Assembly (NCBI GenBank): GCA_001770655.1
Contig: MERQ01000045.1
Coordinates: forward strand, 1 to 64,000
Direction of reading: 5' to 3'
Source: Betaproteobacteria bacterium RIFCSPLOWO2_12_FULL_68_20
GTDB taxonomy: Bacteria > Pseudomonadota > Gammaproteobacteria > Burkholderiales > SG8-39
Length of the DNA: 64,000 nt
The first letter of the stretch is position 1. Every line of letters begins with the position of its first letter. The notes under the pieces are model-generated. The model saw nothing but the letters and a program-made list of their open reading frames with translations, did not search any database and was not told the DNA's origin. A program made the position numbers and the translations under genes. Below, piece by piece: positions 44,685 through 52,586 of this stretch.

Positions 44685-45095
44685 TCAGGGCTTCAGCCAG
44701 TTCTGAACGGTCAGCCCCGGAACGCGGCGGAATTCGGACTCGTTGTTCGTCACCAGCGTCGCGCCGATGTGGCGCGCGTGCGCGGCGATCAGCAGGTCGT
44801 ATCCGCCGATCCGCCTGCCGGCCTTTTCCAGCGCCACCCGGATCTCCGCGTAGTCCTCGGCTGCAGAGTCGGGAAAGTCGTCCACCTGGAACAGCGCCAG
44901 GAAATCCTCCAGCGCTTCGCGGCGCTCCGCGCCGACGTCTCCTGCGGCAAAGCCGTATCGAATCTCCACCAGCGTGATTGCCGAGAGGCGCGCCTCGCCC
45001 GGCGAGCGACCGGACAGCCTGCGCTTGATGCGCTCGACGCCGGGGGCGCGGTTGATGAGATATCCGACCGTGTCGGTGTCGAGCATCCAGATCAT
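44685..45095 (-). CDS. vapC: VapC-type PIN-domain toxin
   Basis: This 136-residue PIN-domain RNase has the classical VapC pattern: [35 protein letters not shown] and [13 protein letters not shown]. All four acidic residues are in place. Its ATG overlaps the stop of the antitoxin gene (ATGA). VapC toxins of this group cleave tRNA or rRNA. Confidence 0.93.
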   Translation of the reverse strand: MIWMLDTDTVGYLINRAPGVERIKRRLSGRSPGEARLSAITLVEIRYGFAAGDVGAERREALEDFLALFQVDDFPDSAAEDYAEIRVALEKAGRRIGGYDLLIAAHARHIGATLVTNNESEFRRVPGLTVQNWLKP

Positions 45096-45313
45096 CGCCA
45101 GCGCCGTTTCTGCAGCGCGGGCTGGCGGCGCACGAACCGGCCGCGAAACTGCCCGAGGATCTCGTTCAACTGTCCGAGCGTGATCCTCTTGGGCATCAGA
45201 AGCACGCCCGATGCCGTGCGCTTCACGATCACCTCGTCGGCGTCGAAGCGGAACTCCTTGGGCAGCCTGACCGCCTGGCTGTTGCCGTGCTTGAACACCT
45301 TTGCCGTCTTCAC
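45092..45313 (-). CDS. vapB: VapB-type antitoxin (AbrB/MazE fold)
   Basis: This 73-residue antitoxin has the swapped-hairpin DNA-binding motif [20 protein letters not shown]. The C-terminal part (residues 45-73, ending in basic residues) binds the toxin. I chose the GTG at 45313 because GGAGG lies seven bases upstream and the length then matches VapB; an ATG at 45346 in the same frame would overlap the operator. Confidence 0.9.
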   Translation of the reverse strand: MKTAKVFKHGNSQAVRLPKEFRFDADEVIVKRTASGVLLMPKRITLGQLNEILGQFRGRFVRRQPALQKRRWR

Positions 45314-45329
45314 TCGGTCCTCCAGATAG

Positions 45330-45342
45330 ATACTTGAAGTAT
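45330..45342. promoter_or_regulatory. vapBC operator-like palindrome over a -10 box
   Basis: ATACTT-G-AAGTAT is a perfect 13-bp palindrome 17 bp upstream of the vapB GTG. The complement of 45338-45343 reads TATACT, a good -10 element, so the palindrome covers the promoter as expected for autoregulated vapBC. It also lies only 33 bp from the divergent CoA-transferase/racemase start. Confidence 0.65.
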
Positions 45343-45374
45343 ACACTCCCGACGGCGCGGGATATCATCGGGTC

Positions 45375-46517
45375 ATGGGCCCGCTGAGCGGCATCAAGGT
45401 GCTCGAATTCGAGGCGATCGGCCCCTGCCCGTTTGCCGGCATGCTGCTCGCCGACATGGGCGCGGACGTGCTGGTCGTCGACCGGCCGGTCTCGACGGAC
45501 CTCGGCCTCAAGCGCGAGCGCTGGTTCGACGTGATGATGCGCGGTAAGCGCTCGGTGACGATCGATCTCAAGACGCTGCGCGGAGCCGAAGCGGCGCTCG
45601 AGCTCGTCGCGCGCGCCGACGCGCTGATCGAAGGCATGCGCCCGGGCGTCATGGAGCGGCTCGGGCTCGGGCCTGCCACCGCGCTCGCCCGCAATCCGCA
45701 CCTCGTCTACGGACGCATGACCGGCTTCGGCCAGGACGGGCCGCTCTCGCCGCGCGCCGGGCACGACATCAACTACATCGCGCTCGCGGGCGTGTTGAAT
45801 GCGTTCGGGCGCAAGGGCGAGGCGCCGGTACCGCCGTTGAATCTCGTCGGCGACTTCGGCGGCGGCGGGATGCTGCTCGGCTTCGGCGTCGCTTGCGCGC
45901 TGCTCGAGGCGAGCCGCTCGGGCACGGGCCAGGTGGTGGACGCCGCGATGGTGGACGGCGCTTCGCTCCTCGCCGCGATGTTCTCGGGGTTCCTGGCGGT
46001 AAATCAGTGGAGCGAGAAACGCGGCGAGAACATCCTCGACACCGGCGCCCCGTGGTACGACGTGTACGAGACCAAGGACGGAAAATACGTCGCTGTCGGG
46101 GCGATCGAAGCGAGGTTCTACGAGGAGCTGCTCAAGCGCCTGGGCCTTGCCGGGGAGAAGCTCCCGGCGCAGAACGATCGCTCGGGCTGGCCGGCGCTCA
46201 AGGCGCGCTTCACGGAAGTATTCAAATCGAAATCGCGCGACGAGTGGTGCAAGGCGTTCGAGGGCTCGGACGCCTGCTTCGCGCCGGTGCTGACGTTCTC
46301 CGAAGCGCGGCGCGATTCTCACAACGTGGCGCGGCGCGCTTTCGTGAGCGTCTCGGGTGTGGAGCAGCCCGCCCCCGCTCCGCGCTTCTCGCGCACGCCG
46401 CCAGCGGTGCTGCGCTCACCACCGGAGCGCGGCGAGGGCGGTGCTCAGGCGCTCGCGGAATGGGGATTTGGCGACAAAGAAATTGTGAATTTGAAATCCC
46501 TCGGCCTTGGATTCTGA
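45375..46517 (+). CDS. CaiB/BaiF-family protein, alpha-methylacyl-CoA racemase-like
   Basis: This 380-residue class III CoA-transferase superfamily protein belongs to the racemase branch. AGHDINYIALAG (H130) and NLVGDFGGGG (D160) match the catalytic His and Asp regions of alpha-methylacyl-CoA racemase. It would interconvert the 2R and 2S forms of 2-methyl-branched acyl-CoA so that acyl-CoA dehydrogenases can act. It stands alone, divergent from vapB, and near several beta-oxidation genes. Confidence 0.9.
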   Translation: MGPLSGIKVLEFEAIGPCPFAGMLLADMGADVLVVDRPVSTDLGLKRERWFDVMMRGKRSVTIDLKTLRGAEAALELVARADALIEGMRPGVMERLGLGPATALARNPHLVYGRMTGFGQDGPLSPRAGHDINYIALAGVLNAFGRKGEAPVPPLNLVGDFGGGGMLLGFGVACALLEASRSGTGQVVDAAMVDGASLLAAMFSGFLAVNQWSEKRGENILDTGAPWYDVYETKDGKYVAVGAIEARFYEELLKRLGLAGEKLPAQNDRSGWPALKARFTEVFKSKSRDEWCKAFEGSDACFAPVLTFSEARRDSHNVARRAFVSVSGVEQPAPAPRFSRTPPAVLRSPPERGEGGAQALAEWGFGDKEIVNLKSLGLGF

Positions 46518-46557
46518 AAGCCTCGACGCTTCCTTGAGGGAGGACAAGGCGCGGGTC

Positions 46558-47001
46558 TCAGGTCATCTTGATCGGCTGGCCGGACTTCCCGACGTGGTAG
46601 ATGAACGGACCCGGGTCCTTGCGCGCGATGCGCTCGATGCGCGGCAAGGCACCAGCGAGGATTTTCCCGGTGTCCTCCATCCCCACGTTGCCACCGGTGA
46701 ACACGAAGGCGCGAACGCGGGCGGCTTTCAGTGCGAGCAACTCGAGCCGCCGGTAGCGGATGCGCTTGTCGCGGGAGAGGACGACCCGGCGATTGACGCC
46801 GACCCACTCGAGCCAGACCAGGTCCTCGGTGCCCTTCGGGAAGCGATCAGTCAGCCGCTCGACGCTCGCGCCGGCCGCGCGCAGCGCCTCCACGACGACC
46901 GTGGCGTCGAGCGACTCGTCGAGAAAAAGAGTGAGCGGCTCAGGCGGCGGCGAGCTCGAGCTCGCAGCGGATCGCGTCCCAGACCGCTTCTTCGTTGGCA
47001 C
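46558..47001 (-). CDS. PIN-like toxin of VapC45/DUF5615 type
   Basis: This 147-residue PIN-like protein shows TLFLDESLDATVVVEALRAAG, then LVWLEWVGVNRRVVLSRDKRIR and the C-terminal GPFIYHVGKSGQPIKM. These match the DUF5615/VapC45-type PIN-like proteins, with Asp residues at the start and in the SRDKRIR segment. Its first 20 residues (Ser- and Pro-rich) overlap the end of the antitoxin gene by 62 bp. The pairing with a DUF433 protein supports a toxin-antitoxin role. Confidence 0.8.
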   Translation of the reverse strand: MPTKKRSGTRSAASSSSPPPEPLTLFLDESLDATVVVEALRAAGASVERLTDRFPKGTEDLVWLEWVGVNRRVVLSRDKRIRYRRLELLALKAARVRAFVFTGGNVGMEDTGKILAGALPRIERIARKDPGPFIYHVGKSGQPIKMT

Positions 47002-47647
47002 CGTAGGCCTTTGCCAGGTCCGCAGGCAGGTCGCCGGCCTTGAACTGTTCGGCGAGCACCGCCGTCGGGATCGCCGTCCCGGCGACCACCGGGCGGCCGA
47101 ACGACACGCGCGGGTCGATCACTACGGTGCGCGGCTGCTCCCGCAGGGGCTGGGAGCGCATGAACGGGTAGAGCTTGATCGGAAGCCCCTTCGGGTCGCG
47201 GTCGACCCGCTCCAGGTAGGTCAGGATCAGATCTGCCATTTCGAGCTGCCCGTCCTTCGACAGATTGATGATCTGTCCCAGGCGCTCGACGAACAGTTGC
47301 GCCCCCTTGGTGGCGAACCGCTCTTCAAGCAGCGGGCGCTTCGCGCCGAGCTTGTCGACGAGCCAGGCAAGCCCCTTACGGATTGTCGGAAGCCCGATCT
47401 CGTGCTTGCGCCGGATAGCCGTCAGGACGTATGCCTCGACGAGGTTCGAGAAGGAGAGCCCAAGCGGCGGGTGGGGATCGGCGGGCTTGATGACACGCTC
47501 AAACATCTTCCGCTCACCTTGGTACGTATACCGCTGCCCGGCGAACCAGGAACGCAAGGTGGACTTGCTGATGCCGAGGTAATGAGCCGCCTCGCCGACT
47601 GTGTAGGCCGGGACTTCGCGTGGATCTTTGAGGTCGAAGGTCGTCAC
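46940..47647 (-). CDS. DUF433-family antitoxin (VapB45-like)
   Basis: This 235-residue protein begins with a MerR-like helix-turn-helix (YTVGEAAHYLGISKSTLRSW). The C-terminal third is a DUF433 domain (IDPRVSFGRPVVAGTAIPT, then LAEQFKAGDLPADLAKAYG). The middle region (residues 65-160) is helical. I chose the GTG at 47647; a longer frame from 47707 would overlap the thiolase stop region. Together with the following PIN-like gene it forms a VapBC45-type pair, with the antitoxin gene first. Confidence 0.82.
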   Translation of the reverse strand: MTTFDLKDPREVPAYTVGEAAHYLGISKSTLRSWFAGQRYTYQGERKMFERVIKPADPHPPLGLSFSNLVEAYVLTAIRRKHEIGLPTIRKGLAWLVDKLGAKRPLLEERFATKGAQLFVERLGQIINLSKDGQLEMADLILTYLERVDRDPKGLPIKLYPFMRSQPLREQPRTVVIDPRVSFGRPVVAGTAIPTAVLAEQFKAGDLPADLAKAYGANEEAVWDAIRCELELAAA

Positions 47648-47673
47648 CGTCCGTCTCAATTGGCAGCGTCGAA

Positions 47674-48855
47674 TTATATGGCCAACTCGTAGAGCGTCAC
47701 GACGCACGCCCCGCCGAGGCCGATGTTGTGCTGGAGCGCGACGCGCGCGCCCTCGACCTGCCTGTCACCTGCGCTGCCGCGCAGTTGCGACACCAGCTCG
47801 TAGCACTGCGCGAGGCCCGTGGCACCCAGCGGGTGCCCCTTGGAGATCAGCCCACCCGAAGGATTGGTCACCCATTTCCCTCCGAACGTGTTGTCGCCGT
47901 CGGCGATCAGCTTCTCGCCCTCGCCCTCCGGCGCGAGCCCGAGCGCCTCGTAGGAAATCAGCTCGTTGATGGTGAAGCAGTCGTGCAGCTCGATCACGTC
48001 CACGTCCTCGGGCCCGACGCCCGCGGCATCAAAGACCTTGCGCGCGGCCTCCTGCGACATCTCGAAACCGACCGTTTTCCTCATGTCCGATTCGTGGAAG
48101 CTGCCGGCGCGGTCGGTGGTCATCGCCTGGGCCGCAATCCGCACGCGCGCATCGAGCCCGCGCTTTTTCGCGAAGGACTCGGAGACCACCAGCGCCGCGG
48201 CCGCGCCGCAAGTCGGCGGGCAGCACTGCAGGCGCGTGAGCGGCTCGGCCATCATCGGCGAGGCGAGCACCTCTTCCTCGGTGACCTGGTCCTTGAACAG
48301 CGCCAGCGGGTTCTTCGCGGCGTGGCGGCGCGATTTCACCGTGATGCGCGCGAGCAGCTTTTCGTCGAGCCCGAAGCGCCGGCGGTAGTCGCGCGCAGCC
48401 GCCCCGAAGAGCTGCGGCGCGAGCCCTTTCTGCTCCTCGAAGCCATCCTTTTTCGCAGCTTCGAAGAACGCCTCGAGCGGCATCGGGCGGTCGGTGTACT
48501 GGCGCTGCAGCGCCCCCGGAACCATCTGCTCGAAGCCGAGCGCAAGCGCGCACTCGACCGCGCCCGATTCCACCGCCTGCCGGGCGAGATAAAGCGCGCT
48601 CGATCCGGTCGAGCAGTTGTTGTTGACGTTGATTACCGGGATGCCGGTGAGCCCGAGCGGGTACAGCGCCGCCTGGCCGCAGGTCGAATCGCCGTAGACG
48701 TAGCCGACGTAGGCCTGCTCGACCGCTGCGTACTCGAGGCGCGCATCTTCGAGCGCCAGCTTCGCCGCGCGCGTGCCCATCACGTTGTAGGGATCGCTTC
48801 TCCCCGGCTTGGCGAACGGCACCATGCCGACGCCCGCGATCAATGCCTTGCTCAT
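47674..48855 (-). CDS. Thiolase family protein (SCP2/lipid-transfer type)
   Basis: This 393-residue thiolase-fold protein has the nucleophile region NVNNNCSTGSSALYLA, the His motif LISKGHPLGATGLAQ and the C-terminal QHNIGLGGACVVTLYE. This pattern is typical of SCP2-type thiolases acting on branched or steroid-side-chain acyl-CoA. It lies 76 bp after the CoA ligase on the same strand, and 26 bp before the antitoxin start. Confidence 0.91.
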   Translation of the reverse strand: MSKALIAGVGMVPFAKPGRSDPYNVMGTRAAKLALEDARLEYAAVEQAYVGYVYGDSTCGQAALYPLGLTGIPVINVNNNCSTGSSALYLARQAVESGAVECALALGFEQMVPGALQRQYTDRPMPLEAFFEAAKKDGFEEQKGLAPQLFGAAARDYRRRFGLDEKLLARITVKSRRHAAKNPLALFKDQVTEEEVLASPMMAEPLTRLQCCPPTCGAAAALVVSESFAKKRGLDARVRIAAQAMTTDRAGSFHESDMRKTVGFEMSQEAARKVFDAAGVGPEDVDVIELHDCFTINELISYEALGLAPEGEGEKLIADGDNTFGGKWVTNPSGGLISKGHPLGATGLAQCYELVSQLRGSAGDRQVEGARVALQHNIGLGGACVVTLYELAI

Positions 48856-48931
48856 GGCCGGTATTCTCTCTCGTTCCTCGAGACTTCGCCTAGGGCCGGC
48901 GCAGCAGCGAGAAGAAGCGGGGCGATGTTCC

Positions 48932-50605
48932 TCAAGCCGCGCCCCGCTTGCGATTCTCCTCGTCCTGCAGCGAGCGCCACAGGATCTTGCCGGTCGCGGT
49001 CTTCGGCAGCTCTTCGACGAACTCGACCGTGCGCGGCACCTTGAACGCCGCCATGCGGCCGCGCGCCCAGTCGACGATCTCCTCGGGTTTCGTCCTGCCG
49101 CGCGCCTGCTGCTTCAGCACGATGAGCGCCTTGACGCTCTCGCCGCGATACGCATCCGGCGTGCCGATCACGCACGCCTCCTGAACGTCCGGGTGCGCGT
49201 AGAGCATCGCCTCGACTTCCGCCGGCCAGACCTTGAAACCGGCGGCGTTGATCATGCGCTTCAAGCGGTCGGTGATGAAGAAGTAGCCCTCCTCGTCGTA
49301 GTAGCCGAGGTCGCCGGTGCGCAAGAAGCGATGCCCGTCGTGCTCGAGGAACGCGCGCGCGGTCTCCTCGGGCTGGTTCCAGTAGCCCTTGAACACCTGC
49401 GGGCCGCGCACCACGATCTCGCCCACCTCGCCAGGGCCGCACTCGCGCCCGGTGTCGAGGTCGAGCACGCGCGCGTCGGTGTCGAAGATCGGGACGCCGC
49501 CGCACTGCGGCTTCGGGCGCTGCGGCGGATTCATGTGCGAGGGGGCCATGGTCTCGGTGAGGCCGTAGCCTTCGACGTACGGCAGCCCGATCGTTTCCTC
49601 CAGCCTTTTCGCCACTGCCTCGGGCATCGCCGCGCCGCCGCCGCCGAGCACCTGCAGCGACGACAGGTCGTGCTTTGCGAGCTCCGGGTTGGACACGAAA
49701 TCGACGAGCATCGTCGTGATCGCCGTCCAGTTGGTGACCTTCGCGCGCTCGATCTGCATCGCCGCGCAGTCGCGGTCCCAGCGCGAAAGGATCACCAGCG
49801 TCGCGGCGGCATGGATCGGACCGTTCATCCCGGTCTGCATCCCGGTGACGTGGAAGAAGGGCAGCGCGGCGAGCACGACCGAGTGCTCGGGCGCGCCGCG
49901 CCACCGCAGGTAGGCGGCTGCGGTCGCCTGCACCGTGGCGTGCGTGTGCATGCATCCCTTCGGTCTGCCGGTGGTGCCCGAGGTGTAGGGCATGACCGCG
50001 AGGTCCTCCAGCCCGGCGCGGTGCTCGGCCGGCGCGAGGCCGGCGGCGACGGCGTCGCGCCAGTCGGCGACCGCGGGATGCGCGGGAGTGCGGCGCGGCG
50101 CGTGCACGAAATCCGGCATCGGGAGCCCGGTCGGTGCGTGAAGATGATCCGAGTAGGCCCCGATCACCGCCTGCGCGAGCACCCCGGCGCGCGCGAGCGG
50201 CTCGATGCGGTCCCACAGCTCCTGCGTGGCGACGATCGCATTCGCGCCGCAGTCTTCGGCGTACGTGCGCAGCTCTTCGCTGCGGTACATCGGATTGAGC
50301 GGCACCGCGACCGCGTCGGCGCGCAGGATCGCGTAGTAGCCGATCACGAAATGCGGGCTGTTCTGCGTGAGCAGGATCACCCTGTCGCCTCGCGCGACCC
50401 CGCAGCGCCCCTGCAGGAACCCGGCCAGCGCGTCGGCCTGCCGCCTCAGCTCGAGATAGGAGAGCGTCGAGCCGTAGTAATCGATCGCGACGCGGTCCGG
50501 GAATCGCGCCGCGGCGTGCGCGAGATTGGCGTACACGCCCGCCGTCGCCGCAGGCAGCGACTTCGGGCGGCCCGGCGGCCAGTGAGCGTAATGGCGCGTG
50601 AACAT
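48932..50605 (-). CDS. Acyl-CoA synthetase (AMP-forming)
   Basis: This 557-residue ANL-superfamily ligase has PYTSGTTGRPKG, VEGYGLTETMAPSHMN, TGDLGYYDEEGYF and ELPKTATGKILWR. The overall pattern is that of long-chain fatty acid-CoA ligases, but specificity cannot be read. The ATG at 50605 shares one base with the racemase-like gene's stop, so translation is coupled. A longer frame up to 50641 lies inside that gene. Confidence 0.91.
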   Translation of the reverse strand: MFTRHYAHWPPGRPKSLPAATAGVYANLAHAAARFPDRVAIDYYGSTLSYLELRRQADALAGFLQGRCGVARGDRVILLTQNSPHFVIGYYAILRADAVAVPLNPMYRSEELRTYAEDCGANAIVATQELWDRIEPLARAGVLAQAVIGAYSDHLHAPTGLPMPDFVHAPRRTPAHPAVADWRDAVAAGLAPAEHRAGLEDLAVMPYTSGTTGRPKGCMHTHATVQATAAAYLRWRGAPEHSVVLAALPFFHVTGMQTGMNGPIHAAATLVILSRWDRDCAAMQIERAKVTNWTAITTMLVDFVSNPELAKHDLSSLQVLGGGGAAMPEAVAKRLEETIGLPYVEGYGLTETMAPSHMNPPQRPKPQCGGVPIFDTDARVLDLDTGRECGPGEVGEIVVRGPQVFKGYWNQPEETARAFLEHDGHRFLRTGDLGYYDEEGYFFITDRLKRMINAAGFKVWPAEVEAMLYAHPDVQEACVIGTPDAYRGESVKALIVLKQQARGRTKPEEIVDWARGRMAAFKVPRTVEFVEELPKTATGKILWRSLQDEENRKRGAA

Positions 50606-51699
50606 CAAAGCGCGTAACGCTTCACCGCTTTCTCGTTCCACTTCATGCCCATGCCCGGGCGCTCCGGAATCAGCACACTGCCGTCCTTCAATGCAAGCGG
50701 CTCAGCGAGGATCGGATCGGCCCAGTCCACGTATTCGAGCCAGTGGCCGGTGGGCGTCACCGCGAGCAGATGGCAGCTCGCCTCGGGGAAAAGATGGCTC
50801 GACATCTCCACGCCCGCCCCCTGGGCGAGGGCGGCCGCGCGCATCCAGCCGGTGACGCCGCCGATGCGCTGCGCGTCCGGCATGACGAAGTCGCAGGCGC
50901 CCGCGGCGAGTGCCTGCGCCATCTGCTCCGGCCCCATGAAGTTCTCGCCGATCTGGATGGGCGTGGCCACCTCTCGCGCCACCCTGGCGCAGCCGGCGAA
51001 GTCGTCGGCGCGCACCGGCTCCTCGATCCAGGTCACGCCCCCCTCGTCATCGATCATGCGGCCGCGCCGCACGGCCTCGGCGACCGAAAGCGCCTGGTTG
51101 AAGTCCACCATGAGCGTCACCTCGGGACCGACCGCTTTTTTCACCGCGCGCAGCGCCGCGAGGTCGTCCTTCGCCTGCGGGCGCCCGAGCCGCAGCTTCA
51201 CGGCGCGAAAGCCCTCTTCCACCAGCTCGACCGCTTCTTTCGCCAGCGACTTCGCCGGCATGATGCCCAGGCCCTTGGAGTTGTACGCGGGAATCGGGCG
51301 CGTCGAGCCCCCGAGCAGCCGCACTAGTGGCAGGCCGAGCGCCTGCCCGAGCGCGTCCCATGCCGCCATGTCGATGCCCGACATGGCGAACAGCACGATG
51401 TTGTGCACGCCGAGGAGCGAATATCTCGCGCGCAGCTTCTTTTCCAAGTGGAAGGGGGCCACGGCGTCGCCCTGGACCACCTGCGTCATCGCCTCCACCA
51501 GCGCCGCGATCGGCTTGAGGTGAGCCCGGCCGAGGCCGAAGAGGTACGCGCGGCCGATGATGCCGCCGCTCGTCTGCAGGTCGATGAGGAGGAGCGGCGC
51601 GACGGTGACCGCGCCGATGCTGGTGGTGAGCGGGCGCCGCATCGGTGCCGCGACCGCGCGCAGCCGCACGCCGCGGATCTTGAGCTTTTCAAGCTTCAT
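50605..51699 (-). CDS. Mandelate racemase-like enolase-superfamily enzyme with Lys-to-Arg change
   Basis: This 364-residue enolase-superfamily enzyme closely follows Pseudomonas mandelate racemase along its whole length, as far as I can recall that sequence. Shared features are GIDMAAWDALG, the metal ligands D199 (VDFNQ), E226 (WIEEP) and E252 (GENFMGPE), D275 of MPDAQRIGGVTGW, H302 of MSSHLF and E322 of HWLEYVD. The one striking change is in the KxK motif: AVKLRLG has K168 then R170, so the position of the catalytic Lys166 holds Arg. The His/Asp dyad (H302/D275) is intact. It could be a racemase with altered base, or a dehydratase using the dyad only. The ATG at 51699 is preferred over TTG at 51717. 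It is coupled to a CoA ligase downstream. Confidence 0.87.
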   Translation of the reverse strand: MKLEKLKIRGVRLRAVAAPMRRPLTTSIGAVTVAPLLLIDLQTSGGIIGRAYLFGLGRAHLKPIAALVEAMTQVVQGDAVAPFHLEKKLRARYSLLGVHNIVLFAMSGIDMAAWDALGQALGLPLVRLLGGSTRPIPAYNSKGLGIMPAKSLAKEAVELVEEGFRAVKLRLGRPQAKDDLAALRAVKKAVGPEVTLMVDFNQALSVAEAVRRGRMIDDEGGVTWIEEPVRADDFAGCARVAREVATPIQIGENFMGPEQMAQALAAGACDFVMPDAQRIGGVTGWMRAAALAQGAGVEMSSHLFPEASCHLLAVTPTGHWLEYVDWADPILAEPLALKDGSVLIPERPGMGMKWNEKAVKRYAL

Positions 51700-51808
51700 T
51701 GTCGAACCCGAGGCCAACGCCCAATGGCAGCCTATCTGGATCGATTTGGCAATTCAGAACCTGTGCCAGCGCGAGATTGGCACAGTCCGAAAGACTGAAT
51801 CCGGCCAG

Positions 51809-52558
51809 CTAGAGGATATTCTGAACAATACGAGCCATGCGGGCGCGCACGTTTTCCGCTATTTCGCGCTGCGAAATATTACGCCCGCCGGCATAAACCG
51901 CAATCTTGGTCTTAAAGACCTGTTCGAAAGGTTTGATGCTCGATCGTCTCTCTTCCTGCAACGGCGGGCTAGACGAAAATACGATCGTCTTCTTTGTCTT
52001 TCCAGCCTGCTGGTCGGCCACGCCGACAGTTACTTCAGCAATGGCGATATACGTATCGTCTCGGACGTTGCTGCCAATCACTGCGCCAAGCGCTGCGCCG
52101 GCCAGAACACCTCCCAAGGAACTGCGGACCTCATGTCCGCCGCCGTAAGCAGCGACGCCGCCCGCCGCGCCTCCGAGGAACGTAAATTCCTTAGTTAAAT
52201 TAGTACTTATCTGTCCTGAGTAGAGAACGTTAACGTCGAATCGGATGCCAAAATCGTCTGCGTCACTCGGCCTGAATCCCTTTTGCACCAGTGACGATAG
52301 GAAAGCGTCTCTGAACGATCCCAGGTCGTAGGCGAGGTCCCCGGACACATTTCTTACGGTCACTTTGGCGGTGCGATTCTCAAGCTGAGACGGATCAAGA
52401 ACGAGATTTCGTTCCACCACCGAGCCCCACATTAGTCCCGTTTCCCTGTCCTCGACCATTCCCATTCGACTGGGCTGGGCACAACTTGATACGACGAGCA
52501 CCAACATCGAGGCGTAGATCGAACGTCGGCCTATTTTGCGAACTGACAGTTTCCTCAT
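51809..52558 (-). CDS. TraT-like outer-membrane lipoprotein
   Basis: This 249-residue predicted lipoprotein has a signal peptide ending VVSSC (lipidated C26). The mature part resembles TraT surface-exclusion/complement-resistance proteins: VERNLVLDPSQLENRTAKVT near the start, SLVQKGFRPSDADDFGIRF, a Gly/Ala-rich membrane-like stretch (about residues 130-165), YIAIAEVTVGV, and a final RMARIVQNIL. The hydrophobic Gly-rich segment is typical of TraT. Codon use and base composition differ from the surrounding genome. It is 28 bp downstream of the protease gene and probably co-transcribed with it. Confidence 0.75.
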   Translation of the reverse strand: MRKLSVRKIGRRSIYASMLVLVVSSCAQPSRMGMVEDRETGLMWGSVVERNLVLDPSQLENRTAKVTVRNVSGDLAYDLGSFRDAFLSSLVQKGFRPSDADDFGIRFDVNVLYSGQISTNLTKEFTFLGGAAGGVAAYGGGHEVRSSLGGVLAGAALGAVIGSNVRDDTYIAIAEVTVGVADQQAGKTKKTIVFSSSPPLQEERRSSIKPFEQVFKTKIAVYAGGRNISQREIAENVRARMARIVQNIL

Positions 52559-52586
52559 GGCGAGTCCTTCGAAAACGGTTCTGGAG

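Noticed and set aside
50605-51699. Annotating the enolase-superfamily gene as mandelate racemase (mdlA)
   Set aside because: The second Lys of the KxK motif is Arg, so racemase activity cannot be assumed.
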